DNA of 64,000 nt from Triatoma infestans. Its lineage: Eukaryota > Arthropoda > Insecta > Hemiptera > Reduviidae. The translations under genes and the position numbers were made by a program. The stretch covers positions 111,001 to 175,000 of the forward strand of contig JAAEAF010000393.1 in NCBI GenBank assembly GCA_011037195.1. Direction: 5' to 3'. The notes under the pieces are model-generated. The model was not told where the DNA came from, searched no databases, and worked only from the letters and a program-made list of their open reading frames with translations. Of the stretch, positions 40,494 to 55,400 are shown one piece after another; within the stretch, counting starts at the first letter, position 1; every line of letters starts with the position of its first letter.

Positions 40494-43400
40494 GTATTGA
40501 AATATTTATTTATTATCTATAAATACACAAATAACTATACAAAGCTGGTTTTATACTAATGTTCTTCATCTATAAGAAATTTTCTGATCGATTTATAATA
40601 CTCCTCAGGTAGTACTTTGAGTTCTTTTCTTGTAGCCCATTGAAATTCTGTGCAAATTTTATCATCCACTTGTCCCTCCACGAGTTGTGCTTTAAAGAAA
40701 AAAATGTTTGCACCTATAGAATGATTTCTTGCGTGTTTTGGATATTTATATTTATAAAATCCACAAGGACAGTTTCCTAAAAATCTAACATTAATATTGT
40801 TTCCACATTTTTCCTGCAGTACACGTTCAGCTGTTAGTCTTAGAGATTCTTCTCCTTTATAAACTCCCTGAGGAAGAATCCAACATTGCTTATTGCCAAT
40901 TTTTTCTTTAATAAGAAGTAACAATCGTCTATCCAGCGCTCTTCTAGTTGATTTGAGATCACTTTCTACATTTGCCTCTCCTTTACGACTACCAAGTTTA
41001 AAAGATTTCAGTTCTTCGTGACATGCATCTAAAAAATCCTGGGCTGTTTGCTGTGGTGCTGCATCCAAGTCAATATTTTCAAAAGTTCCTTCTTTCAGTT
41101 CTTTTGTTCTTTTCATGTCACTTTCTAGGCGTACTTCAAAATTAGATTTATGGCTATTTTCAAGCTCTATTTGTGCTAAAAGGTTTAAAAATTTTTGTTC
41201 ATTCTCACTATAGTCCCTAGTTATTATTGGTAATCTCTCTAAACTTACTCCTGCTAATAGATCCCATTTTTCGGCATCTGGCTTCGCGTTCATTTCTAGC
41301 GAAAAAGTCCGCATTACTATGTCCTTTTTTTTAAGCAGATTTCTTAACACAAAATTCATTATAAACATATAAAATACTAGCGGTAAGGTTACAAAAGGTT
41401 ACATTGTGTTGCATTCTTTCAGAAAAATCAGTGCGTCCAACTTATGATTGAATCATTTAAATAAAAAATGTTAATAATTTAATATCCGTAAAGGAGTTAA
41501 AACGCTGTGAAAAAATTCAAAAATGTTAAAATAGAGATATTTTATGAAGTTTTATGGAATCTTTTGTTATTATTAATCAGATCATAATCAGATGAATAAG
41601 TTACTATCGATGATTTTTAGGTTTTGGACCTGTCACTGAGTTTGATCAATCGACAAATTTCCATACTTACGTCAGAAATCTCGAACATTAGAACAAAATA
41701 ACAAGCACTGATGGAATATCACGTTGTACACTTGATATTCATCGAACTTTCCCGAATTTCCCGCTATAAGTTGTAATAAATTACAATGAATTTGCTTTTT
41801 CGTAAATAATATTAAAGATGCACTTGAAATAGCTTGGTTATTAGTGTGTTAACAATTGCCATAAAATTCAAATTCAGCGAAAATCATGCATGTTATCAAC
41901 CAGAAGTTGCATTCTTTGTGCAAATTAATCTATAAGTATCTGTGTATGTGACTTATGATAGGTCTAAAATGGCGTATATACGGCTAAAACCCCCCCCCCC
42001 AATCTACCCTTTATTCCACTATTTTTTTAAGATTTACAAATTTAAAGGTTTATAAATTTTTAGTTCTGTAAATCATCTACCAATTGAGCAAAAAATTATC
42101 GTTAAGAATAGGAATCTGTAAGAGACATAATATAAAATTTTATAAATTCTGCATAATTTTCTTCGTCAAATCTGGATATTAAACCAACCGGATCCAAAAT
42201 CGCAGTAATAGACTGACCGAGAAAATATTTATTTGGATAGGGTATTCCACCTTAGAAGTTGAAACAAGAATGTGAGACTTGCTGAAGTGAAGTTATCCCA
42301 AGGCAACGAATCGAAAATAAAGACTTTTTAAATTCAGAAATATCCTAATAAAGGATTCTGGCAACTTTTTGCCATCAGTGTTGTCAAAACCAGATCAGAT
42401 GAATCTGACGAACAAAAAATTTCCTAATATGCGATTTTACAAATATTTCCTTTCAACAAGAAGTATAACTTTTCCTACGGGCCCGCAATGAAAAGCGGCC
42501 CGAATGGAAAATCTTGTGCCTCTAAAGTGTCGGGAGCTCTTAATATCTTATGTTTGACAAGTAAACCATTAATGGTTTATCCGATACTACTTGCGACCAA
42601 CGGTAAACAAACTTAAAAAAAATCATGATTGAGTTCAACTTACATCAAAAGTTGACAATAACTTAAGCAACAAGACCATCTCGTGGTATTATAAGAGAAT
42701 GGAAAAACTTACGTTATTACGAGTTTTTAATGTAAAGTTAACTAAATATTTAGTCAAAATTCTCTTTTTGAAATAAATTCATCAATTAGAAATGCCAGGA
42801 ATTTATCTATTACAATTGTGATGACTGAATAAGTTATTCTGAACTATTATGACCGATTTAGGATGTTTTTCGAAGACAAATCATTTTTCGTTAAACTTGG
42901 TATCTAAAATATCCAAAATATTTGCAAACATCCTATTGTACGGTAAATTTTTCTGAGAACATTGATTTTTCTAGGTTCTCTAAACCGCAATTTCTAATAT
43001 TACGTTTCTTGATATACATAATATTAAATACAAAATTAGCTAATTTAGTTAAAATTAATGTATGAAAGAAATTTGTCAGTAAAAGTGAGAATTATTTGAG
43101 AGGAAAGTTGCTTTCTCATGTTTGTGATACCAAATTTTTTGATAAATTATTATCATTGATTTTTTTTAATAAATTTCTCTTTTGTTATAATTTCCTTTAT
43201 TAAGGACAGACTGACTAATGGACAAGTGTACAATATTTTCTGAGGTTTATTTTGCAAAATTGTACCCGCTCTAGGTTGTGTATTTGATAATTCATTTCCT
43301 TAGGAGTAATAATATTTAATTCATTTAACGATAATGATATATATTTGATTTTTTTTTTTTTCAACAGACATTCCAAGAATTTCATGCCGTGATGTAATTT

Positions 43401-46400
43401 CATCAGTTTTGGAAATTTTAGAAAATGATTGCTTCAGAAGGATTTTGGCGGTTACATATATGGGTATTTTAAATCAGTACGTTTTATTAAAGAAACGTTA
43501 TTGGGGAGAAATTAATTTGTCACAGTGGACAGGTGAATCTAACCACATCTCTAATTACCTAATTATATTACAACTAAATATTTCTTTAAAACTAAGTGTT
43601 ATTGCAGAAATTGTGAAAAACTAATTGGATCTTAATGATTCATTTATCCTTTATATGATCATTCGTAATTTGATCTGATATTAAGCCCATAGATCTTTTT
43701 AATTATGTATGTCTGATCAACACATATATCTTATAATTAAATATTTAAACTCTTGGTGTTTGATTAATGATTAATTGTAATTTATATTAATAAAAATATC
43801 ATTAAAACTCCTTAATTAATAACTAAACGAATTAATAAATAGTTAACTATTTAATAACAGATCCAACAATGTGGTAGATAGATGATCTGTAGCCATTTTT
43901 TAAAACTAGAAGACATCATTATTTTGCAATGCCTTTTGTTTTACAATGTTTTTTTTGTTTAATCTAGATCTATTAGATACAGTTTTACCAATGTTTAATG
44001 AGACAAATTCAGAAAAAGATAAATCAATAGTAATTTGTGTACTGAATCAAATATGTCTTCATGGCCCACGATTGGCAGACTTTGTTCCTCATTGTAAGAA
44101 ACTGTAAGGAAAATATATGAACCTTTTATTAAAGAAATTTGTTTTTTTTTTACTAAGAAACTATAATTTTCTTATATATAATTTTGTTTTTCAGTTTAAA
44201 ATGTTTACCTGAAATAATTAAAACAGTGGCCTTTTCCACAAAATCTTCTTTATTACAAAGTAATGTTTTACAATTAGCTTTGACTTTATGCAGACAGGTG
44301 AGTAAATTAATTTTATATCTGGCTAATATATTGCTAATAGTCATTTGTATTTAAATTTAGTGTTGTTAAACATTCCTAAAATGTTACTTTCAAACACTTT
44401 TTTGGTTGTACTTTGAAAATTACAGGGTTGGAAAATAATTTTTGAAGTTTATCCATGTTAAAAAAAAAAATGGATTGCTATACAAAATGATCTGCTTGGT
44501 TTGTTACAGTTAAAACAAGAATATCGTCTCTCCGTTTGTAAGTTTGGAGAGGAAGTCATAAATTATATAATAAGAATGATTGAATCTCGAGCTGGTGATG
44601 TCCAGAAAACTAAAGTAACTTTCATATTATATTTTCTTGATTAATTTTCTTTTTACAAGTAATATGCTTTTATTAATTTTAAAAGCTTTCAAGAAATTAA
44701 GTGAATAAAATTGTCAAGATTCAAAATGATCCAAGTCTTAGTGACTATTGAATGTCATTTTTGAGAATTAATAAAATTATAAATAAGAAGCCCTGAGGGA
44801 AAATAGTTCGATATTTAATCGATCTTGCGAATCACATATGTATACATACAAGTCTATCCGTAGCTCAGAACTATGTTCGCTGTATTATGTATGTTGGGGT
44901 GCTATATTATAGTGCTAATATCCATAAGCTCGCTGTACACGGTTAGCTTGCAGGACAGTTGAATAGCTGCATTCTATTGTATAATGGATGCGGTTGCTTT
45001 GTCCGTTGGTTTTAAATAGGTTCTTGCTTGTTTGTTCCAGTATCACGGCTGAAATTATTAAAAATCATTTTACAGAATTTGATATATAAATAAATGTTAA
45101 GATTAGAGTAGGTCATGTTTCAATCCGTATATCAGTCTCAATACTGTTTAATAGTACAGCTTACCTATTGCTTTTGTTAATTTTTTTTTTCTTTCTTTCT
45201 GGATATAAAACTGAGAGATGACTTTTTCATATAGTAGAAATATTTGTCAGCAACGGGGTTTTAGAAATCCCTCTCCTTACTTTAGTTAATTATGTCCTAT
45301 GGCAAAGATAAGAATTAAATTGTCACAAAATTTATTTACAAGTAACTCAAAATTGTGGTGGAGATATTTAAATTTTAAGGTTGAAGCTGCTCATTGCCAT
45401 TAGCCAGGAATGTATTAATGAAATATTAAAAATTAGTACTTCCTGCTGTTCATTTTTTGAGCCTAAGGGAGCTGTTTAGGGCTTATATTATGTATCAAAA
45501 ACGCCATCTCTTAACTAAACTGCTGGGCAAAACTTTTGCATAACATTTCAAAATGATGTAATTTGAAGTTCAGTCTATTACTGTATTTTGTTATTTATAA
45601 TTCGTTGTAAATGAACTCCGATCAAAGAAGTAATAAGAGACTAAACCATTTGTTTATGTTTTTAAATGACTAATTGTCCGAACTCTTGAAAATACAATAA
45701 TAATCCCAGTTCTTCACATTCACTGCTTGTGGTAATTACTCTCTTCTACACATTTTGTTCCTATCAGTTCCTTATTTTTTTTTTAATCTTAACATGCCTC
45801 ATCATGGTAATTATTCGGAAGAAATTGCAAAACGTGTGGTGACATTACATGAGGAAGGGCTAAATCAAGCAACAATTGCTCAGAGACTACGAACGAACCA
45901 ATCCACTGTCTCAAGAATTTTAGCCCGACATAGAGAGACTGTTAGCTACTCCTGACGGCAAGTTACAGGCTGCCCCAGAAGTACTACCCGGACAGATGAG
46001 AGATTTATTCCACTAATGTCTTATGAATCAGGTTTGTTACTAGAAATCAATTACCACATTTGATCGCTTCTGCCCATGATGTCCACATTTCATTTAGGAC
46101 AGTTAGAAGAAGGATGAATGAAGCCAAATTGGCTTCCAGGAGGGCCGCTCCTGGCCTTCTTCTTTCCAGAACCCATAGAGTTGCAGACTTCAATATTCTC
46201 TTGAACATGTCAGTTGGACAGTAGAAGAATGGAGCCGTGATTTTATTCATAGACAAATCGAGATTCACTCTATTCTCTCCAGATGGAAGAGTGAGAGTGT
46301 GTAGGCGACAAGGGGAGAAATATGCAGAGGCTAATATCTCTCCAAACTCGAATTTTGGTGGAGGTGGATTATGGTATGGGGAGGCATAAGTCAAAACCCA

Positions 46401-49400
46401 TCAAAATGGGCGTACAGACCTACACATTGTTGACACTGGTACATTAAACGCCCAGAGGTATCTTCAGAAAATTATTCAGCAATATGTTATGCCATTTGCC
46501 GAAAGAGTCGGTGATAATTTTTTATTTATGCAAGACAACGCCAGATGTCATACTGTTCAAGTTGTCCTGTAGTACTTGCAAGATGTTGCAATTAATCGTT
46601 TGGTTTCCCCACCGAGAAGTCCAGACCTAAATCCTATAGAGCACTTATTGGAAGATGTCTCAGGCTTCGCCCGGATTGCCCTAGTTCTCTCATGGAGCTA
46701 CGGAATGGGGCCTCTCATAGCGATTGTTAAAGAATCGAATGGGATTTCACAAGAGATTATTCAAAATCTCATTGCTTCAATGGCGAGGAGGCTTGGTGCG
46801 GTTATCAGAGCAAGTGTCACCGAATATTGTTGAAAAAAATACCAATTAAAAAATAACAAGAACTGTTTTAGTTTTGAATTTTAGATTACTTTTTTTTACT
46901 TTGTTAAGCTTTTTTTTTTTTTAATTTGTGAAAATAAACAACTTTTTACTTAATTTGTTGACTCTTTCTCTTTTGTTCCCTTGGGCTAGAGTCCATTCAC
47001 AACGAATCCACAAAAAAAAAAAAAAAAAGAGTAATAAATTGTAACAAAAAAAAAAAGTAATAAATTGTAACTTTAAATTACAGTTTGAAATTTTATGCCA
47101 AACTTTTGTCCAGCAGTTTATTTATAGAGACGTTTGAAATTTAGTAATGCTGCTTCTCTGGAATCCACCATCTTTTTCATGTTCTCACAACGTTCTAACA
47201 GTGATTTTAAGTTAAAGTACAAACGCTGCTTGAAAATGAAATCCTATAAAATAGTGTTCAGCTAAATTTATGTGAAAAACAAATAAAATTAACGTACAAA
47301 TTAGATAGATTATTTTTGGCTTCTTCTTTGTGGAGTATTGACGGATTTTGAGGCGAAATAAAATCTTTATTTGAGAGGCATATGAAACAAAACGTTAATT
47401 CATTTAAATAGATTGATGTTTGTTGAAGGTTGAAAATTTCAGTAATTTGTTTTAGCATCAAATAACATATACTACTGAAAAAAGAAAATGTTTTAAAATG
47501 TGCAAGTCTAAATATTTGTTTCTATATTAAAAAATATAGAGTTTTACATAAAGAGAGTCTTTTGTAAAATAAAGAGAGTCTTTTTATTTTGTTTTGTTTC
47601 AAGGAATTGATTGCAAATTTGACACTTGAACTAATTATTGTACACCACCCTTGTGGAATTTCAGCCAGGATGCCAGGCTCGATGGTGGCCACTACTTGGA
47701 ATTCTTGGATTTCTAATCTTCACAGTCTCTTTTTTAGCTTACAAAATGAATTGGATAATATTGGTCATTCTGTACCTTCTCCTGATTATCCTCCGATCAT
47801 CGTACTTACAGTTTCTGTAGCGAAGCTGGTATGGTTAATATTTAACGAAGTTTTATCATTCACATAGTATACATAAAAACACACGTAATTTCATATACAA
47901 ATTAATTATTAATAGATTATGAATGAAGCTGATGAGAATACAGTTTGTAATCTAGATGTCTCTGGTGAAATGTCATTTAACTCTCCAAGTATTAAAAGAA
48001 GAAAATTGACTACTAATTTGTCAAGTATAGTGGACCATGTCCGTTGCAAGAAGAGAAAGGTTGAAGCATGGCCATGGTAAAGGTTTTCCTTTCTTTTATT
48101 TTTGTTAGTTTAAGTGTTAGAAAATATATTATTAAATATCCAAACTTTGGTATCAATTCTTTGTTCTAGGCTTTTATTCATAGAAATGTTGATAATGAAA
48201 CATCCAGAAATTTTACAAGAAGTAGATTTTATTTCTGTCCTTCAATTGGTATCAGATTACCTTGGATTTTGTTCTGATAAAGTTATTTGTAGTTGTCTTT
48301 GGAGGTAAATAAATGAAATGTAATTTTAGTCTATCTGTTAAAATGATATCAGCTTAATCGTCTTTGATTATTGAACAGGATTTTCTTAATTATGCAGGAT
48401 ATATTCAACATTTTTGTAGAAATAGACAGATGGCGCGAGTGAAGATCTAGTTCGAATTTGCCACAGTAATTTAAATTAAAAAAAAAAAAAATTCTTAAGG
48501 TTGTTCGATTATAGTAATGCTGAATTTATTCACATGCTTCATCTGTATTAAAACCCAAAAATTTTCTCTATATATAGGTATATGTATGGTGAGGAAAAGC
48601 TGATGGGAAAACTGTTGAAATTATTACATTTTTTGTTTATTTTTTCTACTAATACAAGAGGAAGGATTTTGCATACGTATTATGTTTTCCAAATTGGGTT
48701 TTCCTAAAAAAATGTTGAATTCCACTCATTAATGGTGTTATTATCAGAGATTTGCTTTTCTTACTATACGTGTACAACATATCAAAAGACAATCTAGGAG
48801 ATTCAGTTCTTTGTACTATGTACACACATAAAGTTTCGGAGAAAATTAACCAGTAATGTACTTTTCTGTTTCTTATTTTCCGCAAAAATTTTATGGCAAG
48901 AGGAACGATTAGATTTTAATTTGAAAGATCGTTTTGTTAGGAACAATATCTTGGAGAAACTCGCGTGGGTGCTCAGTGTGGAATTTGATTCAAAGTAATA
49001 ATGTCAATGTCACATTTAGTAATGAACCCTAATTCTAAATGTCAGAAACATGGAGTTAGTGTGACGAACTGACCACATATGACCCTAAATATAAGTCAGC
49101 AACATACAACTTCAGTAAATGCAAATTAATCTTTTCTAATAAATATTATTTATCTTTATTAGTATCATTTGAAATATCTCAGCAAATACATGAAATCAAT
49201 TGAAAATAAATACATTTATTATATGTCTCTTCGCGCTAATGACTATTTTGCATTTTGACTAAGTATAATTTTGAAATTTTGTACCTTTTACTCATTCATT
49301 CATATTATCTATTCACTCAACATAGGTGTGCTAAAGGGTTACTATTAGCAGAAAAACAATTAAAAGAAAGTGTTGAAGATAAGCAGAACCTCTGGGCAAA

Positions 49401-52400
49401 TATATGTTCAACAGCCTTAAGGTAACAGCTTCCTTTTTCATAACATCTTTACTGACTCATTTTAATAAGTAACAGATAAAAATAATTATATATAGTGCCA
49501 AATAACATTCATTACAATGAATAGATATATTTAACTCTATAATTATGACAATTAATTTATTTCTCTCCCTGGATACAATATAAAACTATCTCTGTAAAAA
49601 AATTAATATTTTCTAGATAATATAAGATTTATTTATCTTGCTAGCAAAAGATTGGAGGAGCTTTCTTCTTATAGCTCCTAGTCTGGGTACCAGGTCATAT
49701 GGAACTTTATGGAAATGAGGAGGTGGGTAGGTTTGCCAAATTAGGCGATTCACTCCCTTTCATTGGTCCCGAGCCTACTGTTGATGTGTTTGTAGGCACA
49801 TGTCTGTCAAGCTTCCAGTCATGGAAAAGATTCACTAGCATTCACCCTTTGGATGAGCTCAGCGGCTTGTTGGCAATATAAGATGTTCATTGTAAAATAC
49901 AACGAACGTTTTCAAAAGAACAGCATATACAGCAAAGTGGATATTACAGTGTTAATATCGCTGACACAATTAGCCGTAAATCTTTCCGCGGTTAAGAGCC
50001 TTAGAGTACACACTCGTCTTGCTTCTCTTTGTCTTGCGAGTTTAAAACCTCTCATATAGTCAGTTTTTAAATTTTAGAACTACTTCCTGCCTCTGATATT
50101 TGTCTGATAATCATATTTAACAATTGTACTTAATTCTTTTAAAGGGACTTATCTAGAACGGAAGTGAACTATGATCCAGCTACTTTGCATTTATTTATTC
50201 AGACAGCATTAGAAATTAATTGTAATTCCTTAAATGTCGAAACATTGCAAAATTTATATACAGAACAATTAGTAACCAATTCAGGAGAAGCAATAAAGAC
50301 ATTAACGATATTCAGCAAGCATATTGTCATCCCAGATTCTTCCGATGTAAGCTTATACCTTTTTCACTAGTTATAAAAATTTATGTAATATGTAAATTAA
50401 GTTATATATATTATTTTCAGAAGAAAATGTCTTTATTGAAGCAATTGTTAAACAAGTGTTCATCGAAGGACTGCGCATTTGCTTGTGATTGTTCAATTGC
50501 ATTATTTGGTCTACTGATCAAGTCAAAGTTACCAATTACCGTGGAAGCTGAAAATAGTGAAAATAGTTCTTGGGATGAAATCAATTTATTTTATATGACT
50601 GTATCTTTAGAAACGCCTCCAGCATTCATGGAGTTTTGTAAGAAAAATGGTGAGTTGTGTTTGGAGTAGGTTAAATTAATAATAACAACAACAATAATAA
50701 TAATAATAATAACAATATGTTTACTTTTATGATGCTGATGAGGAAATACTGGTGTATGTCCAATATTAAAAATACTATTATCCAAAACAATTGCTTCATC
50801 CGATCTTCTCAGCCTTCTTCGCTCAGACCTCAAGTAATCAGTTACGCTGTCAGTTTCCTGGTCATTCGAATTACTTGCAATTATGCTTTCGACCCGTAGA
50901 GGCCATGATTTTCCAAATGGCTCCTTTTCTAGAAATACAGGTAAAGCTTGCGGGAGACTGTCATAGAGATGGACTTCGCAGGATAGGCAAGGCGGAACAA
51001 GCAGCTTTCTTTTGGTATTTTCAGTGCAAGGTACCGTGTAAGAGACCCAGCATTGGGCGACTCTTATTCACAGGTTGTGATTGTGGTTTGGAAAGTAGTA
51101 GTCGAAAGTTGATAATGTTTGCCAAAGTATATAGGTTTATAAACGAAATGATTACTAAATAAAGTACGCTATTATGGAAAAATATAGATTCTGGAATTTA
51201 CTTGAAGCAAATTTTCTAATAAGCAATCGAGCTAATAACGGCAAGTAGATCATTTCCAACTGTCAAGTACTAAAATCTTTTTAGCTATACTTTAAGGATT
51301 TAGATTTTAATGGCAAGATTCTGCTATAATCATGGTCATTATTGACCGCGTTAGTCATCGATCACCATTCAACACCAAACACTCTTGAAAGAAAAGTCTT
51401 AAATTTGTAAACAACATTTTTAAGATATTGCTATTTAATATCAGCAGATAATTTAAAATTTGTTTTTAAAATAATTATATTTATTTATCAGAGGAGGCAA
51501 GCGAGATTAGCGCTATTGAAGATAAAACTATGTGCCATGAATTCGTAAAATTATGTAAAAATTTGGTGCAAACCGTGGAAGGCAATGATTTGCTATATTT
51601 TAGCCTATTTCTGTATCAACTGAATCGTTACATCTCCACATATGACCTATCTATAACAAAAGAGTAAGTAATTCTTTGTGATTTGTATCTTTAGTTTTTA
51701 TTTCACAGTTTATTGTAGGAAACAAAAAATAACGAATGAATTGTACTTTCTTTTTAGCGTTAGTTTCGAATTCCAGCGCATTCTCAATAGATTATGGGTT
51801 TATTTAGAAAAAGAACTAAATAATTATGAACACAAGATTCCAATAAGGCTGATAAAAGAAGTTAATAATTTTGTCACAGTATTAAGTGCCAGTCCTAAGA
51901 CATTTGTAGATAAAGATTTGAAATGCTTAGGCAAATTACTTTTCAAGATTTTATTATGGCATCGTGATAATAGTAAGAGTTTTCTCTTTTCTTAACTATA
52001 GTGTGACTATTTTCAGATGATATATTAACCAAGAGCAGCGGACAGTAATATGTGATAACCATTTCTTTTTAATATATTTATCTCAGGTGAAAAAATATTT
52101 GTCTAATTGAATGTTATAATTTGGAAAATTGTAATGTTTAATCACTGCAAAATACAAAATAGTTCATAAAGTCTTATTATACCTTGTCGAAGTTACTAAT
52201 ACTTCTAAAAAGGATAATAGATAATGAAGTGTGGGTGCCTTTACTGTAGAGTTATAGAAAACCTGTTATTTCTCTCTTGTATGACATCGATATAAACTTT
52301 AAGTGTAATTCACTGTCTTCTATGGTTAGTATTCAGCTTTAGAAAGTTATTTATTGTTTAGAACAGAACAAAAGCGTGTTTATATAGAGTAGAGTACCGA

Positions 52401-55400
52401 AAAACTTACAACTCTGCAGCAAACATTGTAGACGCAAATGATATTCTAGTTTCAAGATTGAAACTTCAAGGACACTTAGTTTCTAGATCAATTTATTTAA
52501 GTAACACATCCAAACCAGTGTAATAACTATAACAAATATATTTTGTAATTTCAGTAAATTCCAGTTCACAGTCTTCTGCAACCGTTGAAGGTAATACTTA
52601 TTTTCATAATTACGAAATTTATTTGTTACTTATTTTCTAGTTTTATTTGATCATAAAAATGTAAAAATACAGTATTATTTTCTCGGTGCAGATAATGATG
52701 ATAAAGAGCAGAAGAAGAATGACACGTCTTCTACGGAAAAGATCATATTACAGTTAATAGCAAACATTGGTTCTTTGGAAGCGATAACTCTTGGAAAGAA
52801 TATAACAGATACAAACTTAATCAATTATTGTTCCGAAATGATTGATAAGAGTTCAGACGAAGGATTCAATATTGTAAGAATTAGTAAAAGAAAGGAAAAA
52901 AAAAATTGATTCCTTTTAAAGTTTATCAAACTTACAACAAAACTTATTAAATCGTCATTTTTACTTTTCCAGGAAATTACAGTTTTAGCAGTGATAGTTA
53001 AACGGAAATCTATATCTGACAGTATGTTGGAATGGGCTATAAATCTTTTAAAAGAACTTTTTAATATTTGGCGTAAACATGTTGATGAATTCATAACTAT
53101 ATTAAAAACATTGACCGGTAAGTTATTTAATTACATGATGCTACTGCCTTTACGCAGTAACAGTTTTTAAGAGTTTATTTTTAACAGTTTTTTTTTATTT
53201 TTAGATTGCATTCAACATTTGCACAAAAGCACTTATCAAGAAAATCACATTAATTTTTGTGAACTTATCAGTAGACGTTCTCAATATATTTTTTCCAAAA
53301 ATTATGGTCCGAAATTAGTTAGCGAATTTGCTACAGTCATTGGAACTATGATTAAGGTAAAAACACTACGTCATAACACAAAAAAACGAGGGTGATTACT
53401 TGACATTGCCATCAAACACCATTTTCTACAAATTCGTAATTTATATATATCCCAAGAGTTCCATTCCCACGGTCATATACAGTATTAATCAAGAGGAAAA
53501 ATGGGGAACTGCAACTGGTAACGGACCTAAGGGAAGGCGGACTAATCGGGGATTGGAGCTTATATCGCCGTCTGGCAGGTCTAGGTCTTTCATGAGCGGT
53601 TATCTTCTAACATTTATCTAAATTAATACCTCAAGAAAATGGATGCCGAAAGCAGTGAATTTCATGAAATAAACAATTGGAAATTACAAGAGAACTAATC
53701 GAAAACTTTATTTATGTTATGTTATTCAGAGGTGGAAATATACAATGAATCAGTGTTACTCGTTAAAGATTATCTTATCTTGTTACTCTTTAAAGATTAT
53801 CTCTTCCGGACCAGCACGAACCTTTAGCTGTGCATTCCTGTAGAGGTTGATGAGACACAACCTGGTAATTAATTACTTGAAAGCTTCCAAAACCTGTGAA
53901 TGAGCTATGGTAAAAAACTTCTATTGCTGTAGCTTCCAAGTTTTACTTAAGATACTGAAAATTGTCTTAATTCGTTGACAAGTGGAGCCTTCAAACTGAT
54001 TTATTTGACGCCTGCCCGCTACAAATTTGATGTCGAAGTCAGTCTGCTACGCTAAAGCTAACAAAAATAACAGCAAATAATGAAACTAAAATTGGATTTG
54101 CATCTTATGATTTAATAGATTCATATCTATACGTTAATATCTTAATGTTAATACCTGTTACATTTTTATAGAGCAAACAAGTCTTTTATAATAATTAACT
54201 CGTTGCTTGATGTAATGATATAAATTTTTTCTTACTTGTAATTGGCTAAGAAACAATTATATATTTTTAGATAGACAGTGACTGTAAATGGAAATTTTCA
54301 TTTTTACAAGGTGAACCAATATTTCATGTAAGATTTCATATCATTGAATTTCTTAAGAGTAAATTTGTTGAAGTAAGTAAAAATTATGTTACAAGTTCAT
54401 GAAACTTTTAACTACCTAATATTTATTTATTTAATATGGTATATTTTATTTTGCTACAGGTCCGAACAAATGCCACACAATATATCACTTATTTATTTCA
54501 AAATGAAGATGACGGGGACACTCAGTCGGAATTGTTTAATAAAATTATCAACGTTACAACAGATCTGTTCACAGTACAGGTACCTACTTATCATAATTAT
54601 TTTCACCAGGTTACATAAACGATTTCCCATGAGGGATAATTATCTGTACATGTATCTATTACTATTTATTATTTCAGGGAAATTTGTCGGAAACCGAAGT
54701 GAAAGAAGAAGGAATGACAATAACATCTAGTGTTCTGAGAATAATACTAAATCTCATAGTAAGCTCCACATATTGGCGCAGGACGTCTTTGTATATTTTA
54801 TTTAAACTTATTTATGAAAAAAACATTAATAAAGGTAAATTAGTTGTTTAAAAAGATTTCCAAGTATTAAAGATATAGCTACTAACAAATATTAGTAGTC
54901 AAGATTTAGAAAATATTAATTTATTTTGCTTGTTTTTTTTTTTTTTAGTGCTAGCGCTAAAAATTCTCAATCAACTTGCACAGCAGCTAAATTTGACAAA
55001 TGTTTCAATATTTTTGGAACAAAATTTGGATTTTATTGCACTTTCATGGCACAATGATTATCACAATTTCAGGGTAGATTTTAAAATATTTTTATAGTTA
55101 ATTTTACTTGTAATCAATAAGCAATATTTGAAGAGATTCTGTATATTTCTTAGGATTTTCCCTTCTCTCTTTTGTCTTGTACATCGAAAAAAATGTTTTA
55201 TACGGAATATAAAACATGTCTTATACCAATATTGTTGGAAAAACGAGATGAAAGTACTTTAAAAGAAATATGTGAAGAAATAGAGATTTCTGAGCGTAAA
55301 GTAGTCGAGGTAATTTTTTTTTCATTTAGTTAATTAGTTACTTTATGAGAACGAATATAACGAATGATTGATTATATTATAACCTTTTCGCAATAGGAAT

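Noticed and set aside
46047..46394. 115-aa reverse-strand open frame
   Set aside because: It is the antisense shadow of the Tc1 transposase.
49699..49881. Extra ATM exon with an open forward frame
   Set aside because: The peptide is a LINE RNase H (GNEE...FIGPEP), and exons 11 and 12 already join in phase.
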